54,539 nt of DNA from Bacteroides_E sp964528875 (GCA_964528875.1 CAZGUI010000010.1:1-54539), one strand, 5' to 3'; counted from the stretch's first letter, positions 1 to 8,869 are shown. Made by a program: numbers and translations. Notes: generated by a model from the sequence alone, not told the origin.

Positions 1-34
1 TAACTCACTAAGAGTTAGTTGGGATTAATTATTT

Positions 35-70
35 AATTACTGAATGTCCCTAATTACTGAATGTCCCTAA
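35..70. repeat. Two overlapping tandem copies of a 17-bp unit
   Basis: The string AATTACTGAATGTCCCTAA occurs at 35-53 and again at 52-70, giving a period of 17 bp. It lies just beyond the hairpin that ends the leftmost gene. The repeat may continue left of the window. No function can be assigned; it could be a small local duplication. Confidence 0.6.
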
Positions 71-73
71 AAT

Positions 74-105
74 AAAAGCGATATCTTTAATAAGATATCG
101 CTTTT
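74..105 (-). terminator. Rho-independent terminator of the NfnAB-like gene
   Basis: A perfect 14-bp stem (AAAAGCGATATCTT, loop TAAT, then its complement) is flanked by T-rich tracts on both strands. It lies about 20 bp past the stop codon of the minus-strand flavoprotein gene, so it probably ends that transcript. The symmetry would also let it work from the other side. Confidence 0.8.
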
Positions 106-127
106 ATTTTATAGGGTATTAGGTATG

Positions 128-2470
128 TTAATTAATGCCCATAAGTTGCTTATTCATGGCTGCTGCAGCTTTTCTGCCATCACCCATAGCTAGAATAACA
201 GTAGCACCTCCACGAACAATATCTCCACCAGCATAAATAGAAGGAATAGACGATTGCATTTCATCACTTACAACAATTGTTCCTTTATAACCTAAGTCTA
301 AACCTTTGATTGATTGAGGTACAATAGGATTAGGTGATACACCGATACTAACAATTGCTAAGTCTATATCAACAGTAATAATATCACCTTCAATAGGAAC
401 CGGACGTCTTCTGCCTGATTCATCCGGCTCACCTAATTCCATTCTTTGTAGAACAACTTGTTTTACTTTACCTTGTTCATCTGCAATGTATTCTAGTGGA
501 TTATGCAGATTTAAGAATTCAATACCTTCTTCTTTAGCATGATGAACTTCCTCTAAACGAGCGGGCATTTCCTCTTCCGAACGACGATAGATAATCATAG
601 CTCTTTTTGCTCCTAAGCGTTTCGCTGTGCGTACAGAATCCATTGCCGTGTTACCTCCACCAATAACTGCTACATTGGTACCAAAAGGAACAGGAGTATC
701 AGAATCAGGATCAGCGGCATCCATTAAGTTCACACGAGTTAAGTACTCGTTAGATGATAGGATATTGATTGAGTTTTCACCCGGTATATTCATGAAGTTA
801 GGTAATCCGGCTCCTGAAGCAACAAAAATTCCTTTGAATCCTTCTTTTTCTAAATCTTCAACACTGATGGTCTTTCCAACAATACAGTCTTTTACAAATT
901 CTACCCCCATTTTAGCTAATAGGTTGATCTCAACATCAACTACTTCATTAGGGAGACGGAATTCAGGAATACCATATCTTAATACACCTCCTAAGTCGTG
1001 TAAAGCTTCAAAAACAGTAACATCATAGCCTTCTTTAATCATATCACCGGCAAACGATAAACCAGCAGGTCCGGAACCAACTACAGCTACCTTAATATTC
1101 TTTTTATCTTTAATAACGGGAACATAAATTTCACCACTTTCCCTTTCATAATCAGCAGCAAAACGCTCTAAGTGTCCAATAGCAACAGGTTTGCTCTTCA
1201 TTTTTATGTGAATACATTTAGCCTCACATTGTTTCTCTTGAGGACAAACTCGTCCACATACAGCAGGAAGAGCACTAGTTTCTTTTAAAGTTTGAGCCGC
1301 TTCTTTGATTTCTCCTAATTCTATATGTTTAATAAAACGGGGAATATCTATTTCAACTGGACAACCTTCGACACAGCCCGGATTTGCACAGTCTAAACAA
1401 CGTTGCGCTTCTACCATGGCCTGTTCTTTATTAAGACCTAAGTTTACTTCTTCTTTTAAGCTTGTTGCTCTATAAACCGGGTCTAAAGAATTCATTGTAC
1501 AGCGTTCAATAGCTGTTCTTTCTTTAGGCTTGAATTTTTTTCTCAGATCGACTCTCCATTCAGCATTTCTACTTTTGTCAAGTTCTTCTTGAGGTTGGTC
1601 ACTAGTAATAATTTTAGGAGCAACAGTTTCTTTCTTTTCATGAATTTGGCATTCTGTATCTGTCTTTTTCATTTGTTTATCTTCGGCAGATTTAAATGCT
1701 CCCATACGCTTCAACATCTCATCAAAGTTTACCTGATGAGCATCAAACTCAGGTCCATCCACACAAACGAATTTCGTTTTACCTCCAACTGTTACACGAC
1801 AAGCACCACACATACCTGTACCGTCAACCATGATAGTATTCAATGATACTATGGTTGGAATGTTATATTTTTTTGTAAGCTCACTAATGAACTTCATCAT
1901 TATAGCCGGACCAATGGCAAAACAACGATCAACTTTTTCAGAATTAAGAACCTCTTCAACACCCACTGTTACTAGTCCTTTTTTTCCATAAGAACCATCA
2001 TCTGTCATAATAATGACTTCGTCCGAATGCGCTTTAAATTCCTCTTCAAGAATCACTAGATCTTTAGTACGCGCAGCTATAACTGTAATTACTCGGTTAC
2101 CTGCTTTCTTAAGTGCCTGTACTATCGGAAGCATAGGAGCCATACCTACACCTCCACCTGCACAAATAACGGTACCAAAGTTTTGAATATCTGTTGCTTG
2201 TCCAAGAGGGCCAACGATATCTGTAACGTATTCACCTTCGTTTAAATCGACTAATCGTGATGAAGATAATCCTACTTTTTGTACAACTAGAGAAATGGTT
2301 CCTTTTTGAGTATCTGCTCCGGCAATGGTTAAAGGAATTCTTTCACCTTTACTGCCTACTCGGACAATAACAAAGTGTCCAGCTTTTCTTGCTTTTGCAA
2401 TTAAAGGAGCTTCAACCTCAAATCTGTAAACTCTTTCTGATAACTGTTCTTTTTTTACTATTTTATTCAT
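128..2470 (-). CDS. Fused NfnA-NfnB-type NAD(P)H:ferredoxin oxidoreductase / glutamate synthase small-chain-like protein
   Basis: This 780-residue protein joins two flavoprotein modules. Residues about 1-260 form a ferredoxin reductase/PyrK-like unit with GGGVGMAPML (105-114) and a [2Fe-2S] site at Cys221, Cys224 and Cys236, with Asp216 in the position that acts as fourth ligand in NfnA as I recall. Residues about 310-780 resemble the GltD/NfnB family: cysteines 358, 361, 366 and 370, then 405, 409, 415 and 419, for two [4Fe-4S] clusters, an FAD loop GSGPAG (465-470) and a second dinucleotide loop GGGNTAMD. Known NfnAB enzymes couple NADH, NADPH and ferredoxin by flavin bifurcation; the same architecture is often annotated as dihydroorotate dehydrogenase electron-transfer subunit/glutamate synthase. 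No GltB-type large subunit is adjacent, which favours an Nfn role. It follows serS by 54 bp with no promoter box seen between them, so it may be co-transcribed. Confidence 0.88.
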   Translation of the reverse strand: MNKIVKKEQLSERVYRFEVEAPLIAKARKAGHFVIVRVGSKGERIPLTIAGADTQKGTISLVVQKVGLSSSRLVDLNEGEYVTDIVGPLGQATDIQNFGTVICAGGGVGMAPMLPIVQALKKAGNRVITVIAARTKDLVILEEEFKAHSDEVIIMTDDGSYGKKGLVTVGVEEVLNSEKVDRCFAIGPAIMMKFISELTKKYNIPTIVSLNTIMVDGTGMCGACRVTVGGKTKFVCVDGPEFDAHQVNFDEMLKRMGAFKSAEDKQMKKTDTECQIHEKKETVAPKIITSDQPQEELDKSRNAEWRVDLRKKFKPKERTAIERCTMNSLDPVYRATSLKEEVNLGLNKEQAMVEAQRCLDCANPGCVEGCPVEIDIPRFIKHIELGEIKEAAQTLKETSALPAVCGRVCPQEKQCEAKCIHIKMKSKPVAIGHLERFAADYERESGEIYVPVIKDKKNIKVAVVGSGPAGLSFAGDMIKEGYDVTVFEALHDLGGVLRYGIPEFRLPNEVVDVEINLLAKMGVEFVKDCIVGKTISVEDLEKEGFKGIFVASGAGLPNFMNIPGENSINILSSNEYLTRVNLMDAADPDSDTPVPFGTNVAVIGGGNTAMDSVRTAKRLGAKRAMIIYRRSEEEMPARLEEVHHAKEEGIEFLNLHNPLEYIADEQGKVKQVVLQRMELGEPDESGRRRPVPIEGDIITVDIDLAIVSIGVSPNPIVPQSIKGLDLGYKGTIVVSDEMQSSIPSIYAGGDIVRGGATVILAMGDGRKAAAAMNKQLMGIN

Positions 2471-2524
2471 TGTCTGATGTATCGATTTAGTGTTTCGTAT
2501 TATTTTATGTTTGGGTGTGGTTTT

Positions 2525-3799
2525 TTAATCAATCCATTCAAATCCACAATATGGAACTAATACTTTAGGTACTTTAATTCCCTTTTCTGTTTGATTGTTT
2601 TCTAGGATAGCAGCTAAAATGCGAGGTAGTGCTAAAGCAGAGCCATTGAGTGTGTGACAAAGCTCATTTTTTTTGTCTTCTGTGCGATATCTGCATTTCA
2701 ATCGATTTGCTTGGTAAGAATCAAAGTTTGAAACCGAACTCACTTCTAACCAACGCTCTTGTGCTGCTGAATAAACCTCGAAGTCATAAGTAACTGCGGA
2801 AGTAAATCCTAAATCACCACCACATAGATTAAGTATACGATAGGGGAGTTCTAGTTTCTTTACTAGCCCTTCTACGTGATCTAACATTTCCTGTAATGAT
2901 TCCATAGAATGTTCAGGAGTATCAATACGTACAATCTCTACTTTGTTGAATTGATGTAAACGATTCAGTCCACGTACATCTTTTCCATAAGATCCGGCTT
3001 CTCTACGGAAACAAGCAGAGTATGCACAATTCTTAATCGGAAGATCTTCTTTATTTACTATAGCATCACGATAGATATTTGTAACAGGAACTTCAGCAGT
3101 TGGAATTAGAAATAAGTTTTCTCTTTCTGCTTGGTACATCTGTCCTTCTTTATCGGGTAGTTGTCCTGTGCCATAACCTGATGCTTCATTCACTAAATAA
3201 GGTGGTTCTATTTCAAGATATCCTGCATCTCTGGCTTCGTCTAAAAAGAAGTTGATTAATGAGCGTTGTAGGCGTGCACCCTTACCTTTATAGATAGGAA
3301 ATCCTGCTCCGGTTATTTTTACACCTAATTCAAAATCTATAATATCATATTTCTTAGCTAACTCCCAATGAGGTTGTGCTTCTGTTGGTAATTGAGGTTT
3401 TACGCCTCCTTCTTTAGCAACTACGTTGTCATCAGCTCCACTACCTTCAGGAACAATATCATAAGGAATGTTTGGGATATCGTATAAAAGTTGTTGGAGT
3501 TTGTCTGATGCGCTCTTCATTGCATCTTCAAGAGTTTTACACTCTTCTTTTATTTTAGATACTTCTTCTTTTATTTTAGATGCTTCTTCTTTCTTTCCCT
3601 CTTTCATTAAAGAACCAATAGTTCTTGATGATTGATTGACTTGGGCTAAAAGTTCATCTAACTGACTTTGAGAATTTCTTCTCTCGTCATTCAGTTGTAG
3701 CACTTGATTAATTACTTGTTCAGCATTATTAAAATGCTTCTTTTTAAGTCCTAAAATTACTGCTTCTTTATCATCAGTAATCTGTTTGATAGTTAGCAT
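2525..3799 (-). CDS. serS: Seryl-tRNA synthetase
   Basis: A 424-residue class II aminoacyl-tRNA synthetase of normal length that charges tRNA-Ser in the cytosol. The N-terminal 110 residues are charged and helical, matching the tRNA-binding coiled-coil arm. Motif 2 is FRREAGSYGKDVRG (264-277) and motif 3 is LNGSALALPR (384-393), with the GTGQLPDK segment at 210-217 and TAEVP at 234-238. Within the arm, residues 72-86 carry a short internal repeat (SKIKEEV, SKIKEEC) matched by a DNA repeat at about 3541-3590. The gene has its own -7 box at 3836-3843 and a terminator separates it from rpmA upstream. Confidence 0.97.
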   Translation of the reverse strand: MLTIKQITDDKEAVILGLKKKHFNNAEQVINQVLQLNDERRNSQSQLDELLAQVNQSSRTIGSLMKEGKKEEASKIKEEVSKIKEECKTLEDAMKSASDKLQQLLYDIPNIPYDIVPEGSGADDNVVAKEGGVKPQLPTEAQPHWELAKKYDIIDFELGVKITGAGFPIYKGKGARLQRSLINFFLDEARDAGYLEIEPPYLVNEASGYGTGQLPDKEGQMYQAERENLFLIPTAEVPVTNIYRDAIVNKEDLPIKNCAYSACFRREAGSYGKDVRGLNRLHQFNKVEIVRIDTPEHSMESLQEMLDHVEGLVKKLELPYRILNLCGGDLGFTSAVTYDFEVYSAAQERWLEVSSVSNFDSYQANRLKCRYRTEDKKNELCHTLNGSALALPRILAAILENNQTEKGIKVPKVLVPYCGFEWID

Positions 3800-3835
3800 A
3801 TTCTATATGTTGATTTTCGTTTTTTCGTTAATGCA

Positions 3836-3843
3836 CAAAGATA
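3836..3843 (-). promoter_or_regulatory. Bacteroidetes-type -7 box of serS
   Basis: On the minus strand this reads TATCTTTG, an exact match to TAnnTTTG. It lies between the rpmA terminator and the serS start, giving a leader of roughly 30 nt. No clear -33 TTTG is visible. Confidence 0.6.
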
Positions 3844-3886
3844 CATAAAATTAGAAGAAAATGGTTGTTTTGATTTTAAAAGAGAG

Positions 3887-3915
3887 AAAGGTGTTACTAA
3901 TTGAGTAACACCTTT
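3887..3915 (-). terminator. Rho-independent terminator of rplU-rpmA
   Basis: A perfect 12-bp stem (AAAGGTGTTACT, 5-nt loop, complement) lies about 30 bp after the rpmA stop and is followed on the minus strand by a T-rich tail. It separates the ribosomal protein operon from serS. Confidence 0.85.
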
Positions 3916-3946
3916 CTTTATTTTCTTTTTTTTGTATCTTATAAAG

Positions 3947-4216
3947 TTATGCCTCACTCACTTCATTCGGGATAACCGATACAAATCTTCTGTCATTTCT
4001 TCCTCTGTTAAAGCTTACTGTACCGTCTACAAGAGCAAACAATGTGTGATCTTTACCAATACCAGTATTTTCTCCAGGATGAAAAGCAGTACCTCTTTGG
4101 CGTACAATGATGTTTCCTGCTTTACAGCTTTCACCACCAAAAATCTTAACGCCTAATCTTTTACTTTCTGACTCACGTCCGTTCTTCGAACTACCAACAC
4201 CTTTTTTATGTGCCAT
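3947..4216 (-). CDS. rpmA: Large-subunit ribosomal protein L27 (bL27)
   Basis: An 89-residue basic protein beginning MAHKKGVGSSKNGRES, the standard L27 N-terminus that reaches the peptidyl transferase centre. The segment RQRGTAFHPGENTGIGKDHT at about 39-58 is the family signature. It sits 28 bp downstream of rplU, the usual L21-L27 pair. There is no extended N-terminus of the kind that needs proteolytic removal in Firmicutes. Confidence 0.98.
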   Translation of the reverse strand: MAHKKGVGSSKNGRESESKRLGVKIFGGESCKAGNIIVRQRGTAFHPGENTGIGKDHTLFALVDGTVSFNRGRNDRRFVSVIPNEVSEA

Positions 4217-4244
4217 TTTCTTTTACTTTTTAAAAATTAAACGA

Positions 4245-4562
4245 TTAAGCTATAATTTCTTTAATTGCAATTTGTGAAAATTGTTGGCGGTGACCATTCA
4301 ATTTTCTATAGCCTTTTCTTCTTTTCTTTTTGAACACTAATACTTTATCACCTTTTACTAATGGGTTGATAACTTCACAAACTACTTTTGCTCCTTCAAT
4401 AATAGGAGTTCCAACAGTTGTGTTACCTTCTGTGCTCACTAAAAGAACTTTATCAAACTCTACTGTAGCACCGTTTTCAACGTTATTAATACGGTGTACA
4501 AATAATTTCTTGCCAGCTTCTGCTTTAAATTGCTGACCATTAATTTCTACAATTGCGTACAT
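4245..4562 (-). CDS. rplU: Large-subunit ribosomal protein L21 (bL21)
   Basis: A 105-residue protein starting MYAIVEINGQQFKAEAGKK and containing the basic stretch KKRRKGYRKLNGHRQQFSQI near its C-terminus, which is the conserved rRNA-binding signature of L21. It is the first gene of the rplU-rpmA operon and has a strong promoter about 90 bp upstream. The leader can fold into a hairpin (see the leader entry). Confidence 0.98.
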   Translation of the reverse strand: MYAIVEINGQQFKAEAGKKLFVHRINNVENGATVEFDKVLLVSTEGNTTVGTPIIEGAKVVCEVINPLVKGDKVLVFKKKRRKGYRKLNGHRQQFSQIAIKEIIA

Positions 4563-4649
4563 TTATAATACAATTATAAAATGATCTCCGTCGGGTGGCT
4601 TTTATTCTCTTACTAAAACTCTTAAAATACCCGGTTCGGAATAATAAGT
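4563..4649 (-). promoter_or_regulatory. Candidate structured leader of rplU-rpmA mRNA
   Basis: Between the predicted transcription start near 4649 and the rplU start lie about 87 nt. On the minus strand CGGGT near the 5' end can pair with ACCCG about 45 nt later, extended by TTTTA with TAAAA. L21 leaders occur in other phyla as autoregulatory elements. That this one acts so is inference; pairing is imperfect, with bulges. Confidence 0.3.
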
Positions 4650-4652
4650 GCA

Positions 4653-4684
4653 CAAAAATAGTGGTTTTATTCTTTCTAGCCAAA
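4653..4684 (-). promoter_or_regulatory. Bacteroidetes-type promoter of rplU-rpmA
   Basis: Minus strand: TTTG at 4684-4681, a 20-bp spacer, and TATTTTTG at 4660-4653. This matches the TTTG-N19-21-TAnnTTTG form well. It is one of the two best promoters seen in the window, fitting a ribosomal protein operon. Confidence 0.75.
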
Positions 4685-5113
4685 AGATATGCTTCCTTTT
4701 TTGGATTTAAACGAATAGAGCGAGCCTTTTACTTTCTATTAATACATAAAAAAAGGAAAAATATAAACAGAATGTTTATTGGTGAGTTTAATACTCTTTT
4801 CATAAAGAGAAAAAAGACAAATAATAAGGAGTGAATTTATATATCCTCATTCTATCTTCTAAAATAGGGCTAGGACCGAAGACCTCTCGGTCTAGGACTG
4901 AACCCTTGTCGGTCTAGGACCTAAGGGTGCTCAGTCTAGGACCGACTAAATATGAGAATTTTGAACTGTTTTGTTTAATTTGAATTTAAATAGAATGATT
5001 TTATGACATTCGTTTTCTTTTCATTTTTTCCTTTATAGAGTATTTTGAAAAATATAAACAAAATATTAATATAGGATTAGATCTCTAATGATTTGAGGTA
5101 AAAGAATAAAAAG
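4685..5113. other. Intergenic stretch with no gene recognised
   Basis: This 430-bp AT-rich stretch lies upstream of rplU and downstream of the GH51 gene. Apart from the 22-bp phased repeat array at 4866-4945 it shows no convincing coding frame; short frames here have biased low-complexity translations and no family resemblance. Confidence 0.6.
4866..4945. repeat. 22-bp phased quasi-palindromic repeat array, locus 1 (4 units)
   Basis: Four units start at 4866, 4888, 4910 and 4932, exactly 22 bp apart. Their 14-bp cores are AGGGCTAGGACCGA, CGGTCTAGGACTGA, CGGTCTAGGACCTA and CAGTCTAGGACCGA, separated by 8-bp spacers AGACCTCT, ACCCTTGT and AGGGTGCT. Each core approaches the dyad TCGGTC-TAG-GACCGA. 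The array is non-coding, lies between two minus-strand transcription units, and recurs in inverted orientation at 33813-33892 and in mixed orientation at 46184-46241. Confidence 0.9.
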
Positions 5114-5151
5114 ACAAAGCCAATGGCTCTTGTTGTAGACATTGGCTTTGT
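5114..5151 (-). terminator. Terminator of the GH43-GH51 operon
   Basis: A perfect 12-bp stem (ACAAAGCCAATG with its complement at 5140-5151, 14-nt loop) is followed on the minus strand by CTTTTTATTC. It lies about 60 bp past the GH51 stop. A second smaller hairpin, CGGAGAAT with ATTCTCCG (5162-5188), lies between it and the gene. Confidence 0.75.
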
Positions 5152-5212
5152 TAGTTTGAAACGGAGAATGTGGAGTATTTATTCTCCGATTGTGTTGAGT
5201 TTTTTTCTCCTA

Positions 5213-7195
5213 TTATTTAGCTTCAACCCTTATTCTGTATAAAACAAATGTATTAGGAGTTACATTAATATTTAATGAACTTCCATTAACTTCTATTTTT
5301 TTCTCTATTGGAGCAATCTTATTGGGTGTTTCAATGCTGTTTTCTGCATAAATATCATCCGATTGAAGTATAGTTACTGTTCCTGTTGTTAGACTTTCTC
5401 TTTTTTGTAATCCGTTGAAATCTAATAATATATCTGATTTTTTATTGGCTGTATTAACCACCTTGATAATTACTTCATTAGAGTTCTTGTCCCACACTGC
5501 GCTTGCAAATAATCCTTTTTGATCTTCTGAGCCAGTAACAGGTTTTTTGTTCATAGTAAGAGAGAGTACATTGGTTCCTGGATTAAGAGTATAGAGTTGT
5601 TGAACATAGTAACTCGTTGTTTTGAACGTATTTAGGTTGTCAAACCATACTAGATCAGGTCTCCATTGCCACCCTTCCACGTGAGCTAAAAGAGGGGCAT
5701 ACGTGGCCATATGTACTATGTCAGCATTACGTTCTAAGCCTGTCATAAATGCAGCTTCAAGAATTGCTGTATTGAAATGATTGTACTTTCTCCCTTTTCC
5801 ATGACATGCAAATTCTCCAGCAAAAACTTTAGGTCCTTTTCTGTCATAACTATCGTATCTTGCTCCTTGGGTTAAAAACCAACTTTCAGGACGATAGAAA
5901 TGTTCGTCAACCAAATCCACTTTTAGCTTTTTCATTTCAGGCCATAGGTATTCAAATTCTTTTCCTTCAGAACCAGGTCCTGACCCACCAATAACCTGAA
6001 TTTCAGGATGTCTTTTCTTGAGTATATTCATAAAAGGTTTTAACCGTTCTACGTATTCAGGCCCCCATTGTTCATTACCAATACCAATATATTTCATATT
6101 GAAAGGTTGAGGGTGTCCCATGTCAGCCCTTAATTTACCCCATTTAGTGTGTGTACTTCCATTAGCAAACTCAATTAAATCTAGTGCATCTTGAATGTAG
6201 GGCTCTAACTGATCTAAAGCAATATGAGCATCCATATCATTATTTTGATATTGACAAGCTAGTCCTACATTAAGTACAGGAAGTGGTTCTGCTCCAATTT
6301 CTTCTGAAAACAAGAAGTATTCATAAAAACCCAATCCATAACTTTGGTAGTAATCAGGATAAAAACGATGAGCAAAAGTGTAATGCCAACGGTTTTCATT
6401 CAAAGGTCTGTTTTCAACCGGCCCCACTGATTTTTTCCAGTCGTAGCGCGTATCAATGTCAGTACCTTCAACAATACATCCACCAGGGAAACGGAAAACT
6501 CCGGGTTTCAAATCGGCTAATACCTGAGCAATATCTTTTCTTAAACCATTTTCATGACCTTTCCAGGTATCTACGGGAAATAAAGATATGTGTTCCAAAT
6601 CAATAGGTCCTTTTGATGTTAGGAAAATACGAAGAATAGCTTTAGCATCTGTTTTGGAGGGACGTAGCGTGATCTCATATTTTTTCCACTCTTTGGAATC
6701 AATAATTAACTCTTGAGAAACAAAGGAGTGATGTTCGTTTGGACTATTGGTTTGCACTAACTCAACTCTTATTTTTTCTTGTGGGCTATTTTGAGGTAGA
6801 CGTGCCCAAACAGAAAACCGATAATCTTTATCTTTAAAGACACCTACACCAAAAAAACCCTCGTTCTCTAATCCTGTGTGTTTATGCCTATGTCCTGAAT
6901 AGGCTAATCGTACATAATGAGGATTATTTTCGAAAGGTCCGTCATTTTGAACCGATACATTACCAAAAGTCTTCCATCCTAAAAGGTTTTGTGGGAATTC
7001 AAACGATCTGTTTTTTATAAGTTCACCATAGAGCCCCCCATCAGCAGCATAGTTAATATCTTCAAAAAAGAGACCATACATTGTAGGTTGTATTGTAGCT
7101 CCCTTTTTCTTAAGGTTGATTTCAAATACGTTGTTTTGGGCAATCAATAGCGTCACCGTGACACTTAAAAAAAATAGCGATAAGAGTTTTTTCAT
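5213..7195 (-). CDS. Secreted GH51 alpha-L-arabinofuranosidase with N-terminal carbohydrate-binding-like domain
   Basis: A 660-residue protein with signal peptide (1-20, ending LLIAQ). Residues about 70-210 form a beta-sandwich-like insert resembling a CBM4-type module, followed by the GH51 barrel. The acid/base candidate is Glu375 in GIGNEQWG and the nucleophile candidate is Glu461 in VFAGEFACHG; FRFPGGCIVEG (235-245) is a further family mark. A C-terminal beta domain runs to the end. The family releases terminal alpha-L-arabinofuranose from arabinan or arabinoxylan by retention. It lies 29 bp after the GH43 gene and is probably in its operon. It is longer than the second GH51 of this locus (20865-22403), which lacks the insert, so the two probably act on different side chains or in different compartments. 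Confidence 0.93.
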   Translation of the reverse strand: MKKLLSLFFLSVTVTLLIAQNNVFEINLKKKGATIQPTMYGLFFEDINYAADGGLYGELIKNRSFEFPQNLLGWKTFGNVSVQNDGPFENNPHYVRLAYSGHRHKHTGLENEGFFGVGVFKDKDYRFSVWARLPQNSPQEKIRVELVQTNSPNEHHSFVSQELIIDSKEWKKYEITLRPSKTDAKAILRIFLTSKGPIDLEHISLFPVDTWKGHENGLRKDIAQVLADLKPGVFRFPGGCIVEGTDIDTRYDWKKSVGPVENRPLNENRWHYTFAHRFYPDYYQSYGLGFYEYFLFSEEIGAEPLPVLNVGLACQYQNNDMDAHIALDQLEPYIQDALDLIEFANGSTHTKWGKLRADMGHPQPFNMKYIGIGNEQWGPEYVERLKPFMNILKKRHPEIQVIGGSGPGSEGKEFEYLWPEMKKLKVDLVDEHFYRPESWFLTQGARYDSYDRKGPKVFAGEFACHGKGRKYNHFNTAILEAAFMTGLERNADIVHMATYAPLLAHVEGWQWRPDLVWFDNLNTFKTTSYYVQQLYTLNPGTNVLSLTMNKKPVTGSEDQKGLFASAVWDKNSNEVIIKVVNTANKKSDILLDFNGLQKRESLTTGTVTILQSDDIYAENSIETPNKIAPIEKKIEVNGSSLNINVTPNTFVLYRIRVEAK

Positions 7196-7224
7196 GATAA
7201 ATAAAATTTGAGGGTTAATTATAA

Positions 7225-8694
7225 TTATTTTATTCTTTTGCCCCAGATGGATCGACCTTGGTTATCTAATCCGGTGAAAAGAATGGTTTCTTTTTCATTT
7301 TCCCAATCTTGCCCAGCAAAAACAATTATATTGTGTATAGACTCTTTGGTAAAGTGTAAATCTAACACTTGTTTTTTAGAATTAAAAGTCCATTCACCTT
7401 TATTTTCAATGGTATTCTTTTTAAAAGTATATGTTGATGAATTATTCCACTCCAAATTAAATAATGTACCTGCATCGGATAAAACTTGTCCGGCTTCTAA
7501 TCCACGATTAAATTCTGGTTCTTGGATACGTATAATCTCCCACTCACCTTCAATATCCTTATTTCTAAATTTAATTGGTTTGGTGCTCGCATAACGTTCT
7601 GGAGATACCACAGGCCAACCTTCTTCAGTAAAGAATATTTGTCTTACGTGTAAAATCATTAGATGATTTTGAGGAGATAATCTACCTTGATGTACCATAA
7701 AAAAATCACCTTCATTTTCAATGATACCACAGTGTCCAACGCCAGCCCAGCCTGGGTGATTGTTGAATTTATAAGGTGCTGTGATTATGGGAAAATTGTT
7801 TGTTGTATCTTTAATGTTTTCTCCATTGAAATCATAAAAAGGTCCCTCTGGCATATTAGCTTTTGCTACTCTTATATTATAGGTGGTCATTAATGGATCG
7901 TAGGAAGTAAATAAATAATAAGTATTTAATTGTTTGTTATATATGATTTCTGGTGCTTCCAGATTATCCATCTTATAGTTTGCTCTTCTTGCTATTAAAT
8001 GACCTTGATCATCTTCTCTTTTCGTTAATCCTGTTTCAGTATCTAATTCCACACAGTATAGACCTCCAAAATAAGAACCATAATGCATCCAAGTCTTATT
8101 GTTATGAATGATAATGCTGGGATCAATAGCATTCATAAGTGAAGATTGATTGGTTTTTACGACTGCTCCTTTATTGATCCACGGTCCTTCAATTGATTTA
8201 GATTCAGCAACTCCTATATAAGAGGTGTTTTTTCCAAAAGCAGAAACAGAATAATAAAGTCTAAATAGGTTGTTTGTTTTTATTACATAAGGTGCCCATA
8301 TATTTGTTGCACCTCTATTATTGTTATTGGAATGAACCCATTCTATAGCTTCTTGAGGAATTTCCGAAAAAGCCCAACCTACAAATTCCCAATTAATTAA
8401 GTCTTTTGTTCTTCTAATCTGTATATAACCCTCTGGTACATTGTGTTTTTTTGATTCATTTGGGTGGTGTGCATAAATTGCATCTGTTGAAAATATGTAA
8501 AAATATTCACCTTCCTTTAATCCTGCTGGATCATGTACATTATAAGTTCCCCATTGTTTATAATATTGAATATTGCTGATTTTAGAATAATCGTCAGACC
8601 ATGGATTTGGCTTGTCTTTAGGTACAAAGGTTTGATTATCACAAGAACTTAAAATAAGAATTGTAAAAAATAAGACTAAAGATGTATTTTTCAT
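7225..8694 (-). CDS. GH43 lipoprotein, probable arabinan-degrading enzyme
   Basis: A 489-residue lipoprotein (lipobox ILSSC, Cys18) likely on the cell surface. It carries the five-bladed-propeller GH43 triad: Asp55 in YNVHDPAG as general base, Asp191 in NAIDPSI as pKa modulator, and Glu249 in LEAPEII as general acid. GATNIWAPYV (128-137) and HYGSYFGGLY (204-213) resemble endo-arabinanase-type GH43 members. Residues beyond about 385 form an extra beta-rich C-terminal domain, as found in larger endo-1,5-alpha-L-arabinanases. The family works by inversion. It is first gene of a two-gene operon with GH51 and diverges from galM across 225 bp, so the two transcripts may share control. Exact linkage specificity cannot be read from sequence. 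Confidence 0.88.
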   Translation of the reverse strand: MKNTSLVLFFTILILSSCDNQTFVPKDKPNPWSDDYSKISNIQYYKQWGTYNVHDPAGLKEGEYFYIFSTDAIYAHHPNESKKHNVPEGYIQIRRTKDLINWEFVGWAFSEIPQEAIEWVHSNNNNRGATNIWAPYVIKTNNLFRLYYSVSAFGKNTSYIGVAESKSIEGPWINKGAVVKTNQSSLMNAIDPSIIIHNNKTWMHYGSYFGGLYCVELDTETGLTKREDDQGHLIARRANYKMDNLEAPEIIYNKQLNTYYLFTSYDPLMTTYNIRVAKANMPEGPFYDFNGENIKDTTNNFPIITAPYKFNNHPGWAGVGHCGIIENEGDFFMVHQGRLSPQNHLMILHVRQIFFTEEGWPVVSPERYASTKPIKFRNKDIEGEWEIIRIQEPEFNRGLEAGQVLSDAGTLFNLEWNNSSTYTFKKNTIENKGEWTFNSKKQVLDLHFTKESIHNIIVFAGQDWENEKETILFTGLDNQGRSIWGKRIK

Positions 8695-8869
8695 AATGTA
8701 CAGTTTTATATTGTTTTACTAACATTTTTATGTTTTCTTTTAGTTTTCTAAATCAAACCAATTATATTTCTTTCTGAATATAGAAAAGCTTTTCTTCTAA
8801 ATAGTCTGTTAGGTGTAAAATTCCATTATATGTTTTGTAACATATTAAATGTGTTATATGCTTTAGACC

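Noticed and set aside
4595..4834. A 79-residue plus-strand frame upstream of rplU
   Set aside because: It covers the rplU promoter on the other strand, is lysine/phenylalanine rich through AT bias and resembles no family.
5213..7195. The two GH51 genes as a recent duplication
   Set aside because: They differ in length, domain plan and active-site surroundings (GNEQWG against GNESWG), so they are distinct old paralogues.
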